A stretch of DNA of 64,000 nt from an uncultured Lachnospiraceae bacterium (GTDB lineage: Bacteria > Bacillota > Clostridia > Lachnospirales > Lachnospiraceae). The stretch covers positions 1 through 64,000 of the forward strand of contig CAJTPM010000005.1 in assembly GCA_910578085.1 (NCBI GenBank). Direction: 5' to 3'. Shown here piece by piece: positions 1 through 9,149 of this stretch. The notes below the pieces were generated by a model, which ran no database searches, had not been told where the DNA came from, and saw only the letters and a list, made by a program, of their open reading frames with translations. Both the position numbers and the translations under genes were made by a program. Positions within the stretch are counted from its first letter, which is position 1. Every line of letters begins with the position of its first letter.

Positions 1-168
1 TCTATCTTAAAGACGGCTGCCCCTGTAAGGAAAACCGTATATTTCTTTTATTACCGGCTGGCGAAAGGTGTCTCCGCCATACTCTCCTATGCAAAAGAGG
101 GCATCAGACGGTGGTTCCGCACCAAACGTCCTGCGTATCTTCAGCTGCGCCTTAAGCTGATCATTTAA
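1..168 (+). CDS. C-terminal fragment of an unidentified protein
   Basis: The first frame is open from base 1 to a TAA at 166-168 and gives 55 residues of a protein whose start lies outside the window. The tail is strongly basic and aromatic, with Lys/Arg clusters such as RRWFRTKR, and ends LRLKLII. A short hydrophobic stretch (VYFFYYRLA) could be a membrane-proximal segment. I do not recognise the family. It converges with the sugar operon that ends at 461. That it is coding is inferred only from the open frame and codon pattern. Confidence 0.5.
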   Translation, partial: SILKTAAPVRKTVYFFYYRLAKGVSAILSYAKEGIRRWFRTKRPAYLQLRLKLII

Positions 169-171
169 ATC

Positions 172-190
172 GGAAAAATAATATTTTTCC
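172..190. repeat. AT-rich perfect dyad after the first gene
   Basis: A 9-bp inverted repeat (ggaaaaata / tatttttcc) with almost no loop lies 4 bases after the stop of the first gene. It resembles the AU hairpins found at gene ends, but no clear T-run follows, so a terminator role is only possible. Confidence 0.3.
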
Positions 191-393
191 CATGGTCCGG
201 CTCCGGCGGGGCTTATTTTGAGTACTCCTTCTGTGGGTTATTGCTCTTTTCTCCCTTCAAAAATCAACAGGACTGCTCTAAGGAATGCTATTTTTTCTAT
301 TTCATTTACAATTTACGAAAACTCAAGGTTTTTTTCTTTTTTATTTTCACTTTTTATTCACTGTCTTCTATAATAATTATATCAAACGACAGT

Positions 394-446
394 CTGCGGA
401 AACTTCAGGATCTTACACCTTTCTTAAGTTTCCGCAGTTCTGTCTT
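394..446 (+). terminator. Candidate rho-independent terminator in the convergent gap
   Basis: Perfect 12-bp arms ctgcggaaactt (394-405) and aagtttccgcag (426-437) enclose a 20-base loop. On the plus strand a T-rich stretch (ttctgtctttttt) follows. The element sits between the plus-strand gene ending at 168 and the minus-strand operon ending at 461, so it may serve either transcript, although the T-run favours the plus strand. The rest of 191-393 is AT-rich and shows no gene. Confidence 0.5.
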
Positions 447-460
447 TTTTACCTGACTTT

Positions 461-1351
461 CTATTGAAATAAATCTTCAACCTCCCCCATCGTCGGTATA
501 CTGGGCGATGCGCCATTTCTTCCCACGGCGATGGCGCTGGCCCTTGTTGCCGTTAAAAGCGCCTCTGCCGGCTTCTTCCCATTTACATATTCCGCCAGAA
601 AATACCCGCAGAACGTATCCCCGGCAGCCGTGGTGTCCACCACTTTCACAGGAAAGGCCTCCTGACGCCAATGCTCTCCCTTTCCGCGGTAACATACGCC
701 GTCTGCCCCAAGCGTCAGCACAAATATGGATTCCGGATATTTCTTTTCAAGACAGTCTAAAATCTTTCCCGGATCGCATTCCGTTACCCCCGCCAATGCC
801 GTTCCTTCCTTTTCATTCAGTATAAATATGTCTACGAGATCCAGCGGATATTCATACAATGCTTCATTGACCGGAGAGGGATTTAAGACAATCTGCATGC
901 CTGAAGCTTTCGCTCTTTTTATAATATACGGAATATTGGATATCTCATTCTGAAGCAGCAGAATATCTCCCTTCTCAAAGTATTCAAGCACCCCGTCTAT
1001 ATAATCCTCCCTGATTCTTCCGTTGGTTCCTGCCGTCACAATGATCCGATTCTGTCCGCTTTTGTCCACCTCTATCACGGCGTGGCCGCTCGGCTGCTGC
1101 AGTACCTGCAGAAACGGGATCTTTACCCCCGCCTCCTCCAGGGCGCGCTTCAATTGTTCCCCGTCCCCGCCGACCGCTCCCGCATGATACACTGAAACTC
1201 CCGCCCTCGCAAGCGCGATCGACTGGTTCAGTCCCTTTCCGCCGCAAAATTCCTGATAATCAGCCGAAAGAACCGTCTCCCCCGGCTGCACAAAATCCAC
1301 AACCTTATATACTCGGTCAATGTTTAACGATCCAAAATTTAATACTTTCAT
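461..1351 (-). CDS. PfkB/ribokinase-family sugar kinase
   Basis: The 296-residue length is typical for ribokinase-like kinases. The N-terminal strand MKVLNFGSLNIDRVY is followed by the substrate motif GGKGLNQSIALARAG near residues 37-51. The C-terminal signature DTTAAGDTFCGYFLA near residue 240 carries the catalytic Asp and the anion hole (AAGDTF). It is expected to phosphorylate a furanose or ketose with ATP in the cytoplasm. Its ATG overlaps the stop of the upstream GH78 gene as ATGA, so it is translationally coupled and is the last gene of the operon. The exact sugar is unknown. Ribokinase is the nearest label, but L-rhamnulose is normally phosphorylated by FGGY kinases, so this need not be a rhamnose-pathway enzyme. 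Confidence 0.88.
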   Translation of the reverse strand: MKVLNFGSLNIDRVYKVVDFVQPGETVLSADYQEFCGGKGLNQSIALARAGVSVYHAGAVGGDGEQLKRALEEAGVKIPFLQVLQQPSGHAVIEVDKSGQNRIIVTAGTNGRIREDYIDGVLEYFEKGDILLLQNEISNIPYIIKRAKASGMQIVLNPSPVNEALYEYPLDLVDIFILNEKEGTALAGVTECDPGKILDCLEKKYPESIFVLTLGADGVCYRGKGEHWRQEAFPVKVVDTTAAGDTFCGYFLAEYVNGKKPAEALLTATRASAIAVGRNGASPSIPTMGEVEDLFQ

Positions 1352-3996
1352 CTACTCACACTTCCCATATATTTTTTGATGCCTGACTGCACCTTGCCAT
1401 GTATAAATTTTCCTTCCGGAAGGGAAACTGTCTCTCCTTCGCACTCCCTGTCCTGACATTTCCACGTCAGGCCGCCCACCATTGGCAGATAGATATCCGC
1501 CGTACAGTTAAACGGAATTTCCATCTCCACAGTCAGACCTCCATCTTTGCTCCTTTTCCAACAGCAGCTATACTTCCCCGCCTGTGTAACAATACTTCCC
1601 GACGCATAGCGAAGCTGCTTGGGCATCAACGGCCGAATCACTGCACTGCGAAATCCAGGCGTCTGCTCATCCGGTCTGATCCCGATCAGATATCTGTGGA
1701 AGCAGGATGCCACAGCTCCTGACATGGCATGATTGAAAGAAGCCATATTCGATTTTCCATGATAGGTATCCACTTTTTCCCAGCGCTCCCACAATGTTGT
1801 GGCATCATTCTCGATCATATATCCCCAGCTCGGATATGTTTTTTGTACGAGCAGACGGTACGCCTCATCGATATATCCGTTTTGGAATAATACTTCCACC
1901 ACATATTTACTGCACTGATTTCCCGTTGTGAGATGATATTCATTCCGTGCAATGTCTTCCAGAAGACGGCTTAAAACCTCTTTTTTCTCTTCCTCATTAT
2001 CCAGCATATTCAGGTAAAGGGGGAATGCATTGCAGGCCTGGCTGCCTGTACAGAAAAGTCCCTCTTCTCTTCTGTAATATGCTCTCAAAAAAACATCTTT
2101 TACCTGCTCTGCCTCCTTCGCAAACAGTTCCTGCTCCTTATCCGCTCCCAGAACCCCCGCCATTCTGGCAAGCAGTATGTAATTATAATACAGATATCCG
2201 GTAGCTATAAATACAGGAGGCGTTATCCGGGAAACTGCACCGGCCCCAATGCTGCCTGCCTCGCACCATTTCTTTGGACTCGCCCAGTCTCCCATCGGGG
2301 AATACCGTACAATATAATGATCCGAATGGCGTTTTAAAAAAGCAACCCATCTTTTACACGCCTCATAATTCTTCTCAAGGATCGATCTGTCTCCATAAAA
2401 GCAGTATACATTCCATGGAACCAGCAGAAAACTGGTGCTGACCGGATCTGCCGGTTTTTGCCCCATCCGGAAAAAGGGCGCCGTATCTGTGATCGCTCCG
2501 CTGATTTTCCCCTGGCAGTCCCTGATATCTCCGGTCCACTTTTTATACAAACTGGGGAGTCTGTAGTTGTAAAGAGCGCACTCATTGCGCACCGTCATAT
2601 CATTGAGCCAGGCCACACGTTCCGCCCTCTGGGGACAGTCTGTCGGAACGCCGTGCAAATTACTTCTCTCAGACCACAACATGCATTCATAAAATCGATT
2701 TAGCAGCTCATCGTCCGTCCGGAACTCACTGATACGTGCGACATCATTATGCACCACGCATCCTCTGAGGCAGTCAGCCTCCGGTTCTTTTGAAAGTCCT
2801 TCTATATTGACATACCGAAAACCCCTGTAGGAAAACCGGGGCTCCAATATCTCCGGCTCCCCACCCCTTAAAATAAAAGAGTCCGAAATATGAATTCCAT
2901 TGTAAGAACTGTCATTGATGGTATGATCTGCATTCTCCAGTTCCGCATACCTTACCGTAACAGTATCATTTTTTTCTCCATAACAGGTCAGACGAACCCA
3001 GCCGGCAAAATTCTGTCCAAAATCCACTGTAAAACTTCCATCCTGCAATTTCCATATCTGCACAGGCACCCGTTCCTCCGTGATCCGGATCGGTTCCATC
3101 ATCTGGCTGATAACCTTTTCTCCAGGCGGATCCTGCTGAAATACCTTTCTCCATCCGTCTTTTTTTATCATGACATAACCAGGCATATCAAATCCATCTT
3201 TTATCAGGCTTCTGTCAATATACTCCCCTGTGTAAACACTGTTTCTGACAGAAGGAGCACTGTCTGTACAATAGCACTGCTCCGGAGTGCTTCCCAACCA
3301 TTCCACTCTTCCGTCTTTATACTCCACCCGAATCCTGACAGCGCAGATGTGTTCGTTTTTGGCGATCCCCCGCTCCGCTGCCTCTATGGCAAACAGCCCG
3401 TTTCCTATCTCAATTCCGAGAACATTCTCCCCCGCTTCCGCATCCAGCGGGAATGTCTCATACAGCACTGTTTTTGTGAATTCCGTGGGCGCCCCGAGAT
3501 AAACATCTCTGCATCTGCGTCCGTTGAAGGATACGATCGTATAATTGGGACTGGCCACAAAGGCTGCCGCTGCCGCCGGTTTCTCCGTCAGCCGGAAAGG
3601 CCAGCGAATCAGATAGGAATGGTTTCTCACACCGGCGCCTCCTATCCAGTTTTGATCCCAGCACATCTCCTCCAGAATTCCTGTAGTGAACATATTCACA
3701 GCGCTTCTTATTTTTATTTCCCGCTCTGTCTCAATCTCGACTGTATAATGATACGTCCGTCCGCTCTTCAATATATTTTCCGGTATCACGCAGCTGTTTT
3801 TACCGTTCTGCACAAAACCGCTGTCCCAGACAAGCCTGTCCATTTGCCCGGATTCGCTCACCTGAATACGATATCCCGTCTGCCGTCCATATACAAAATC
3901 TGCCGACCAGGAGAGTGCAGGACTCTTGCAGTCTATCCCTGTGGGTGCGTCCATCCACTCACACAGGCAGTTTATTTTCGCCCATTTTTCAACCAT
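1348..3996 (-). CDS. GH78 alpha-L-rhamnosidase-like glycoside hydrolase
   Basis: The 882-residue protein has no signal peptide, so it probably acts on imported glycosides in the cytosol. The N-terminal beta domains (about 1-400) precede an (alpha/alpha)6 catalytic domain. That domain contains GVPTDCPQRAERVAWLND, the GH78 block with the conserved Asp, Arg and Glu residues, and ATTLWERWE, which supplies the expected catalytic base Glu. The family releases terminal alpha-L-rhamnose from plant or bacterial glycans. The start at 3996 has AGGGG 7 bases upstream. It follows the permease by 10 bases and overlaps the kinase by ATGA, so it is within the ABC transporter operon. The substrate is inferred from the family; some divergent GH78 members act on other deoxy sugars. 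Confidence 0.88.
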   Translation of the reverse strand: MVEKWAKINCLCEWMDAPTGIDCKSPALSWSADFVYGRQTGYRIQVSESGQMDRLVWDSGFVQNGKNSCVIPENILKSGRTYHYTVEIETEREIKIRSAVNMFTTGILEEMCWDQNWIGGAGVRNHSYLIRWPFRLTEKPAAAAAFVASPNYTIVSFNGRRCRDVYLGAPTEFTKTVLYETFPLDAEAGENVLGIEIGNGLFAIEAAERGIAKNEHICAVRIRVEYKDGRVEWLGSTPEQCYCTDSAPSVRNSVYTGEYIDRSLIKDGFDMPGYVMIKKDGWRKVFQQDPPGEKVISQMMEPIRITEERVPVQIWKLQDGSFTVDFGQNFAGWVRLTCYGEKNDTVTVRYAELENADHTINDSSYNGIHISDSFILRGGEPEILEPRFSYRGFRYVNIEGLSKEPEADCLRGCVVHNDVARISEFRTDDELLNRFYECMLWSERSNLHGVPTDCPQRAERVAWLNDMTVRNECALYNYRLPSLYKKWTGDIRDCQGKISGAITDTAPFFRMGQKPADPVSTSFLLVPWNVYCFYGDRSILEKNYEACKRWVAFLKRHSDHYIVRYSPMGDWASPKKWCEAGSIGAGAVSRITPPVFIATGYLYYNYILLARMAGVLGADKEQELFAKEAEQVKDVFLRAYYRREEGLFCTGSQACNAFPLYLNMLDNEEEKKEVLSRLLEDIARNEYHLTTGNQCSKYVVEVLFQNGYIDEAYRLLVQKTYPSWGYMIENDATTLWERWEKVDTYHGKSNMASFNHAMSGAVASCFHRYLIGIRPDEQTPGFRSAVIRPLMPKQLRYASGSIVTQAGKYSCCWKRSKDGGLTVEMEIPFNCTADIYLPMVGGLTWKCQDRECEGETVSLPEGKFIHGKVQSGIKKYMGSVSR

Positions 3997-4006
3997 CCCG
4001 CTGCCC

Positions 4007-4972
4007 CTATGCTTTCTGTGCCATGAAAGTGCGATCTGTTACAGAGTCCAGAACAATCGCCACAATAATAATGATCCCTTTGCATACCCACTGCCAGTAG
4101 GAAGAGACATTTAACAGATTCAGCATATTATTGATCACACCTATCAATGCAACGCCAAACAGTGTGCCGACTACTTTTGCTTTTCCGCCCCGCATCGGCG
4201 TACCGCCGATCACCACAGCTGCAATGGCATCCATCAGGTAATTCTCGCCGGCCGTCGGTATTGCCGACGCCACACGCCCGGTCAGCACCGCTGAACCAAG
4301 TCCAAAACAAAGTCCGCCTATCATCATAGTCGTAATATTGATAAACTTAACCCGAATACCGGAAACTTCTGCCGCGAAGGGATTGCCTCCGGCCGCCAGG
4401 ACATGGCGTCCATATGTAGTTTTACCGATCAAAACTGCCATCAGAATCACAACAATGATCATAATAAAGAATGGCATCGGCAAAAATCCCAATATCTGGC
4501 CCTGTCCAAGGTACTTCACGCCGTCACTCAGGCCTCCCACGGATTTCCCGTCAGTCAGGATCGATGCAATCCCTTTGTAGATCTGACCGGTCGCCAGCGT
4601 CAGCACGAAATTGGGCAGATTAAAACTTTTGATCATAACACCATTTACCAGTTCGCAGAGCGCCCCCAGAGCGATTGCTGTAATAAGTGCCGGAAATAAC
4701 GGCATATGCAGCGATGCAATTCCATAAACTACTCCACAGAGGCTGACGATATTTCCCACCGACAGATCCATCATCCCGCCGCCGAGGAGAATCGTATATC
4801 CGATACTGATGATGGCAAGCACAGAAATCTGCCTCATAACGCCGGCGATATTATTGCTGCTCAGGGTAGTCCCCCCGGTAAACACCACCGAGACGAGCAG
4901 CATCAGAATCGTGAGAATAATCGCTTTATTATTCAAAACAAGCAACAGCGCATTATTGTTTTTGTTTTTCAT
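4007..4972 (-). CDS. CUT2/RbsC-type sugar ABC transporter permease
   Basis: The protein is 321 residues, very hydrophobic, with about 8-10 membrane spans, and contains the family stretch GVMRQISVLAIISIGYTILLGG and the cytoplasmic loop AAGGNPFAAEVSGI. Both are typical of RbsC/XylH-like permeases that move monosaccharides with an RbsA-type ATPase and an RbsB-type binding protein. An upstream in-frame ATG at 4999 would overlap the ATPase gene. The start at 4972 is preferred because AGGAGGAA lies 5-8 bases before it. It lies between the ATPase and the GH78 gene, which suggests the imported compound is a glycoside hydrolysed by that enzyme. Confidence 0.9.
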   Translation of the reverse strand: MKNKNNNALLLVLNNKAIILTILMLLVSVVFTGGTTLSSNNIAGVMRQISVLAIISIGYTILLGGGMMDLSVGNIVSLCGVVYGIASLHMPLFPALITAIALGALCELVNGVMIKSFNLPNFVLTLATGQIYKGIASILTDGKSVGGLSDGVKYLGQGQILGFLPMPFFIMIIVVILMAVLIGKTTYGRHVLAAGGNPFAAEVSGIRVKFINITTMMIGGLCFGLGSAVLTGRVASAIPTAGENYLMDAIAAVVIGGTPMRGGKAKVVGTLFGVALIGVINNMLNLLNVSSYWQWVCKGIIIIVAIVLDSVTDRTFMAQKA

Positions 4973-4988
4973 TTTCTTCCTCCTGACC

Positions 4989-6485
4989 TCAAACCCCAAA
5001 GGCTTTCTTCATGATCTCATCTGAATCAAATTCGCCCCGTAAAAATTCTCCCGCAATTCTTCCTTCCCTGACAACAAGAACTCTGTCTGAAATACCCATA
5101 ATCTCCGGAAGTTCAGAGGAGACAACCAGTATCGTCTTTCCCTGCTTTGCCAGATCTCCAATGAGTTTATAAATCTCAGCTTTTGCACCCACATCGATCC
5201 CTCTGGTCGGCTCATCCATGATCAGGACATCCGGCTGTGTGAGCAGCCATCTTCCTATGATGACTTTCTGCTGATTTCCTCCCGAAAGCAGTGATATCTC
5301 ACTGTTCATGGAAGGGAATTTGATCCGCATCCTTTCCGCCATTTCATCGGTATCTTTCTTTTCCTTCTTCTGATTTAAAAATCCGCCTTTTGTGATTTTT
5401 CTGAGATAGGCAAGCGATTCATTCACACGGACAGACTGGATCGCTATCAGTCCCGAATGTTTTCTGTCCTCCGTCACCATCGCCATTTTTTTGCCGATTG
5501 CCTGTTTTGGATTTCTCACATCAATTTCTTTTCCATGCAGTTTTACGCATCCTCCGTCTTTCGGCGTAATCCCAAACAGCGTTTCCATAATCTCGGTTCG
5601 ACCCGCTCCCAGCAGCCCGGCAAAACCCAGAATCTCGCCCCTGTGTGCTGTAAATGAGACATCCTTCACCACATTTTTCATAGTCAGATGGCTCACTTCC
5701 AAAACCGGTTCCCCGATCTTTACCTCAAATTTCGGAAACATGTCATGCATCTCGCGGCCCACCATCAGCTTAACCAGCTCTTCCTCCGTCGTCTCACTGA
5801 TCATTCTTTCCCCGATATATTCCCCATCCCGGAATATGGTGGCTCTGTCACAGATATGGAAAATTTCATCGAATTTATGGGAAATATAGATAATGGCCTT
5901 TCCCTGTTCGCGAAGGGCGGAAATAATATCATACAGCCTGCTTACCTCCTCATCCGTGAGGGCGCTCGTCGGTTCATCCATAATAATAATATCCGAATCG
6001 TAAGACACCGCTCTTGCGATCTCGACTAACTGCATCTCCGCAATGCTCAGAGCGGAAACCGATGTAGAGGGAGATATTTCCAAACCAAGTCTGCCTAAAA
6101 TTTCCTCTGTGGCTTTCTCCTGTTTCTGTTTATTGATAAAATATCTGTTTCCAAACCGATATTCCCTTCCGATCCATACGTTCTCGGCTACTGAAGTGGT
6201 CGGAACCAGGTTGATTTCCTGATGTATCATCGAAATCCCCATATTTAACGCAGTCATAGGCGTCCTGGGCATGTACTTTTCTCCCTTGTATTCCATTTCT
6301 CCCGAAGTCGGCTGATACATGCCCAATATTATTTTCATCAAGGTTGATTTCCCTGCACCATTTTCGCCCAGAAGAGCATGCACTTCCCCGGAGTAGATAT
6401 CTAAGTTGACGCCTTTTAAAGCCTTTACTCCCGGAAAACTCTTTGTAACATTTTTTACCCGCAGAATCATTTCATTCTTTTTCAT
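4989..6485 (-). CDS. RbsA/MglA-type sugar ABC transporter ATP-binding protein
   Basis: This is a tandem double ATPase of about 498 residues. The first half has Walker A GENGAGKST, a degenerate signature LSIAEMQLVEIARA and Walker B IIIMDEPTSAL. The second half has an altered Walker A (GLLGAGRTE), signature LSGGNQQKV and LIMDEPTRGID. The asymmetric halves are characteristic of CUT2 transporters. In-frame ATGs occur at 6506, 6497 and 6485. The last is preferred because GGAG lies about 6 bases before it and it leaves a normal 28-base gap after the binding-protein gene. It energises the permease encoded next. Confidence 0.92.
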   Translation of the reverse strand: MKKNEMILRVKNVTKSFPGVKALKGVNLDIYSGEVHALLGENGAGKSTLMKIILGMYQPTSGEMEYKGEKYMPRTPMTALNMGISMIHQEINLVPTTSVAENVWIGREYRFGNRYFINKQKQEKATEEILGRLGLEISPSTSVSALSIAEMQLVEIARAVSYDSDIIIMDEPTSALTDEEVSRLYDIISALREQGKAIIYISHKFDEIFHICDRATIFRDGEYIGERMISETTEEELVKLMVGREMHDMFPKFEVKIGEPVLEVSHLTMKNVVKDVSFTAHRGEILGFAGLLGAGRTEIMETLFGITPKDGGCVKLHGKEIDVRNPKQAIGKKMAMVTEDRKHSGLIAIQSVRVNESLAYLRKITKGGFLNQKKEKKDTDEMAERMRIKFPSMNSEISLLSGGNQQKVIIGRWLLTQPDVLIMDEPTRGIDVGAKAEIYKLIGDLAKQGKTILVVSSELPEIMGISDRVLVVREGRIAGEFLRGEFDSDEIMKKAFGV

Positions 6486-6513
6486 GGCGCTCTCCATCCC
6501 GATCATATCCCGC

Positions 6514-7458
6514 TTATTTTTCTTTGAGAACTTCTTCCATATTATCGGCTGTCATCAGTTCATAACAATCCGGGTTATAGACCTTATTTTCATAGGTTTC
6601 ACCGTTTGCCACTCCTTTTGCCACCTCAATGATCGCATCCGCAACCTTTGATGCACTCTGTGATACTGTCGCATCCAGTTCCCCACTCTGGAGATACTGC
6701 TGCCCGATATCGCCGCCGTCACAGCCGAATACCAGAAAATTGTCAAAATCCGTGCCCGCTGCAGAAAGCGCCTGAATCACAGCCGCTGCCATCTCATCAT
6801 TTGCACAGGCGATACAATTCATATCAGGCTGTGACTGAAGCCAGTCTTCCGCATAGGCCATGGCTCCTTCCGCCGAAAAACCCATGGAGACCTGCGAGGC
6901 AAAGGTATTGATCCTTGAAGCATCCACAACATCATATATCCCTGTCTCTCTCTTTTGGATCACCTCATTGGTATTCCCGTTGATATATCCCATATTGATC
7001 GTTCTGCTTTCATCCTCATCAAGCCATTCCTGCATATATGTGCCAATCAGCTGCCCCACCATGGACTGGTCTCCGACAATGCGGCAGTCGTAAAGTTCCG
7101 TATTCACAGGCGTATCCTGAATCACACAGGCGATCCCTGCATTCTTTATCGCTTCCACACAGGAAACAGCCGCATCTGAATCAACAACTCTCATCACAAT
7201 AACATCCGGACTCTGCGCAATCAGAGAATCAATATCCGAAAGCTGCTTTTCGGCGTCATTGTTTGCATTGGTAAAAACAAACCGGATCCCGGCTTCCTCT
7301 CCTTTCTCCTCCAGTGCATTCTGAAGATCGCTGACAAAATCGATCTCCGTGTTCATCGCCATGCCAACGACCAGTTTATCCTCCTTGCCGCATCCCGTGA
7401 GGGTACAGGCCGCCATGATCATTGCCGTCGCCAACACTGCCATTCCCTTTTTCTTCAT
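6514..7458 (-). CDS. Sugar-binding lipoprotein of a CUT2 ABC transporter (RbsB-like)
   Basis: The start at 7458 is set by GAGGAGAAGG 3-8 bases upstream; a longer reading from 7506 has no such site. The 314-residue product begins with a lipoprotein signal peptide ending in the lipobox LTGC (Cys 23), so it is anchored outside the membrane. The mature part is a periplasmic-binding-protein type I fold with KLVVGMAMNTEIDFVSDL, the NNDAEKQLSDIDSLIAQ region and DVIVMRVVD, as in ribose- and galactose-binding proteins. It captures the sugar for the permease and ATPase downstream. Ligand identity cannot be read from sequence. Confidence 0.9.
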   Translation of the reverse strand: MKKKGMAVLATAMIMAACTLTGCGKEDKLVVGMAMNTEIDFVSDLQNALEEKGEEAGIRFVFTNANNDAEKQLSDIDSLIAQSPDVIVMRVVDSDAAVSCVEAIKNAGIACVIQDTPVNTELYDCRIVGDQSMVGQLIGTYMQEWLDEDESRTINMGYINGNTNEVIQKRETGIYDVVDASRINTFASQVSMGFSAEGAMAYAEDWLQSQPDMNCIACANDEMAAAVIQALSAAGTDFDNFLVFGCDGGDIGQQYLQSGELDATVSQSASKVADAIIEVAKGVANGETYENKVYNPDCYELMTADNMEEVLKEK

Positions 7459-7495
7459 GTTCCTTCTCCTCTTTTCTTTTTTATTATCAATGCCG

Positions 7496-8521
7496 CTAAC
7501 CGGCACTAATTACTTTTTCTACCGAATCCCGGATAATCAATTCCCTCTGAATTCGATATTTTCTGGGTTTCCCTGCATACTTTCCGTTTAACCTTTCCAG
7601 CAGTGCCTCAACAAATATCCTCGCATATTCCGCGCTGTCATTTGTAATGGTTGTCAGTTTTGGATTGCACAGATCAGAAAATATAATGTTGTCTACCCCG
7701 GTCACCGAAATCTGTCCCGGAATTCTGAGCCCCATCTCACTGCAGGCCTGGTATACGCCGAGGGCGATGAGATCATTTGCGCAGCAGACTGCTGTGGGTC
7801 TTTCCTTCAACGCCGAAAAATAATATCCTGCCTTGCGGCCGGCATCACTGTCCAGTACATTCCCCATAATAAAAACATATTTTGAGTCTGTCGATATTCC
7901 TGCCTCTTCAAGCGCTCTCCGATATCCGTTCTCGCGGTTTTTTCCGATCTGACTGTTCACCGCTGCTCCGACAAAAGCAATCTTTTCGTGTCCCTGCTCC
8001 ATCAGATATCTCGTTGCCATATAGGTACTCTCACCCTCATCACACAACACAACGTCAAACAGATCCGTATCTATCCCATTTGCGAGAATTACAGGAACCT
8101 CCAACCCCAGAAGCATTTCTTTTACTTCACTGTAAAAGTGACCGCCTGCCAGAATCACACCATCCGTCCCCATCATGACTGCGCTCTTTACGCTGTCCAT
8201 CTCCTCTTTCATATTGCCAAATGTGTTGAAAAGACTCAACGTATAACCTTGTTCCTTCAGAAGCCTTTGCGACACGACACCCATGGTAGAATAAAACGGA
8301 TTCTGTATGTCAGGGACAATCAGTACAATATTTTTTGTTGAGCTGGTCTTTAACCCACGGGCAAGCCTGTTCGGCCTGTAGTCCAACTTCCTGATTGCTT
8401 CCGCAATTTTTTTCCCGGTCTCCTCTTCCACATATCCGTTGCTGTTGATATATCTGGATACTGTCGAAACCGCCACACCTGCTTCCGATGCGATGTCCCT
8501 TATGGTTGCTCTCTTTTTCAT
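7496..8521 (-). CDS. LacI-family transcriptional regulator
   Basis: The 341-residue protein begins with the LacI helix-turn-helix (ATIRDIASEAGVAVSTVSRY, hinge KLDYRPNRLARGLKTSST) followed by a type I periplasmic-binding-like effector domain (NIVLIVPDIQNPFYSTMG). GGAGAAAG precedes the ATG. It is first in the operon with the transporter, the GH78 and the kinase. Three LacI-type operators lie in its own leader, so autoregulated repression relieved by an imported sugar is the simple reading. The effector is unknown. Confidence 0.92.
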   Translation of the reverse strand: MKKRATIRDIASEAGVAVSTVSRYINSNGYVEEETGKKIAEAIRKLDYRPNRLARGLKTSSTKNIVLIVPDIQNPFYSTMGVVSQRLLKEQGYTLSLFNTFGNMKEEMDSVKSAVMMGTDGVILAGGHFYSEVKEMLLGLEVPVILANGIDTDLFDVVLCDEGESTYMATRYLMEQGHEKIAFVGAAVNSQIGKNRENGYRRALEEAGISTDSKYVFIMGNVLDSDAGRKAGYYFSALKERPTAVCCANDLIALGVYQACSEMGLRIPGQISVTGVDNIIFSDLCNPKLTTITNDSAEYARIFVEALLERLNGKYAGKPRKYRIQRELIIRDSVEKVISAG

Positions 8522-8537
8522 ACTTTCTCCTTTCGTG

Positions 8538-8551
8538 TGGAAACGTTTGTA
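8538..8551 (-). promoter_or_regulatory. LacI-type operator, proximal
   Basis: tggaaacgtttgta contains the AAACGTTT core expected for LacI/CcpA-family operators. It lies 17 bases before the lacI-type start codon and after the promoter, where bound repressor could block elongation. Confidence 0.6.
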
Positions 8552-8631
8552 TATCTATCCAAAAATAGCATATATCTTTCTTTGTTTCAATGATATTTCG
8601 TTTCCCCTGGAGATTCATATGCTCTTTCACA

Positions 8632-8645
8632 TGCAAACGTTTCCA
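8632..8645 (-). promoter_or_regulatory. LacI-type operator, middle
   Basis: tgcaaacgtttcca has the same AAACGTTT centre as the proximal site and is a near-perfect dyad. It lies between the promoter and the gene, about 94 bases from the proximal site, so looping between sites is possible. Confidence 0.6.
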
Positions 8646-8685
8646 TATTTTGCTAAATTCAATCATAAAATTCAATACTTTTATG

Positions 8686-8699
8686 TGGTAACGTTTACA
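8686..8699 (-). promoter_or_regulatory. LacI-type operator overlapping the transcription start
   Basis: tggtaacgtttaca is a third copy with a TAACGTTT centre. It begins 7 bases downstream of the -10 box, so it would cover the start point and block RNA polymerase. Confidence 0.6.
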
Positions 8700-8705
8700 C
8701 ATTGT

Positions 8706-8734
8706 ATATTACCACCACTTTTTCCATCTGTCAA
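8706..8734 (-). promoter_or_regulatory. Sigma-A promoter of the sugar operon
   Basis: On the minus strand TTGACA (8734-8729) is followed by a 17-base spacer and TAATAT (8711-8706). This near-consensus promoter is immediately followed by an operator and drives the LacI-ABC-GH78-kinase operon. Confidence 0.75.
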
Positions 8735-8780
8735 GTCATTCTAAAAAATTCTTGCATTCTCATTCCATATGCCTTATATT

Positions 8781-8935
8781 AAAACAGAAACAGGTGCCCG
8801 TCAGGGAGAATAGGAAAGTAAGTTACACTTCACGGTCACGCCGCTGTATGAGAGGAGTGCAGATCGATATGCCACTGGGAAACCGGGAAGGCGAATCTGT
8901 ACGGTGAATCTCGAGTCAGAATGCCTGCCTGTTTT
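8781..8935 (+). ncRNA. Cobalamin (B12) riboswitch
   Basis: The stretch contains the conserved cobalamin aptamer blocks in order: caggtgcc, the aggaa-type element, gccactgggaaaccgggaag (the B12 box and L4-P5 core), and gtcagaatgcctgcct. The ends can pair as P1 (aaaacag at 8781-8787 with ctgtttt at 8929-8935). It lies upstream of a DUF4430 protein and an ECF S component, both plausible corrinoid uptake genes. A terminator follows at 8988-9016, so control is likely transcriptional: B12 binding should favour termination. Confidence 0.9.
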
Positions 8936-8987
8936 GAAATACTCATGCGTTACGAGGGATGACGACATGATGACAGAGTTTATTTTT

Positions 8988-9016
8988 GCTGCCCTCATTC
9001 TGCCGGCAGCTTTTTT
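8988..9016 (+). terminator. Riboswitch expression-platform terminator
   Basis: gctgcc (8988-8993) pairs with ggcagc (9005-9010) across an 11-base loop and is followed directly by six T. Its position between the B12 aptamer and the first gene at 9150 makes it the likely regulated terminator. Confidence 0.7.
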
Positions 9017-9149
9017 ATGCGGGAATGCAGAGAAACCTTTTCCTTTTTCTCTGCTCCTTCGTCTTCGTGCCGTGATTCCCTCCAAAGCAATATCATACTA
9101 CTTTTTAAAGGCCGCAGTCCTGTAAGCTGCAGCCAACTGGAGGTTACCT

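Noticed and set aside
241..467. Phe-rich short plus-strand frames at the start of the window
   Set aside because: They translate T-rich intergenic DNA around a terminator hairpin and have no ribosome site or domain.
2890..4026. Long plus-strand open frame of 378 codons
   Set aside because: It is antisense to the well-supported GH78 gene, has no recognisable domain and shows the His/Ser/Pro-rich composition of a shadow frame.
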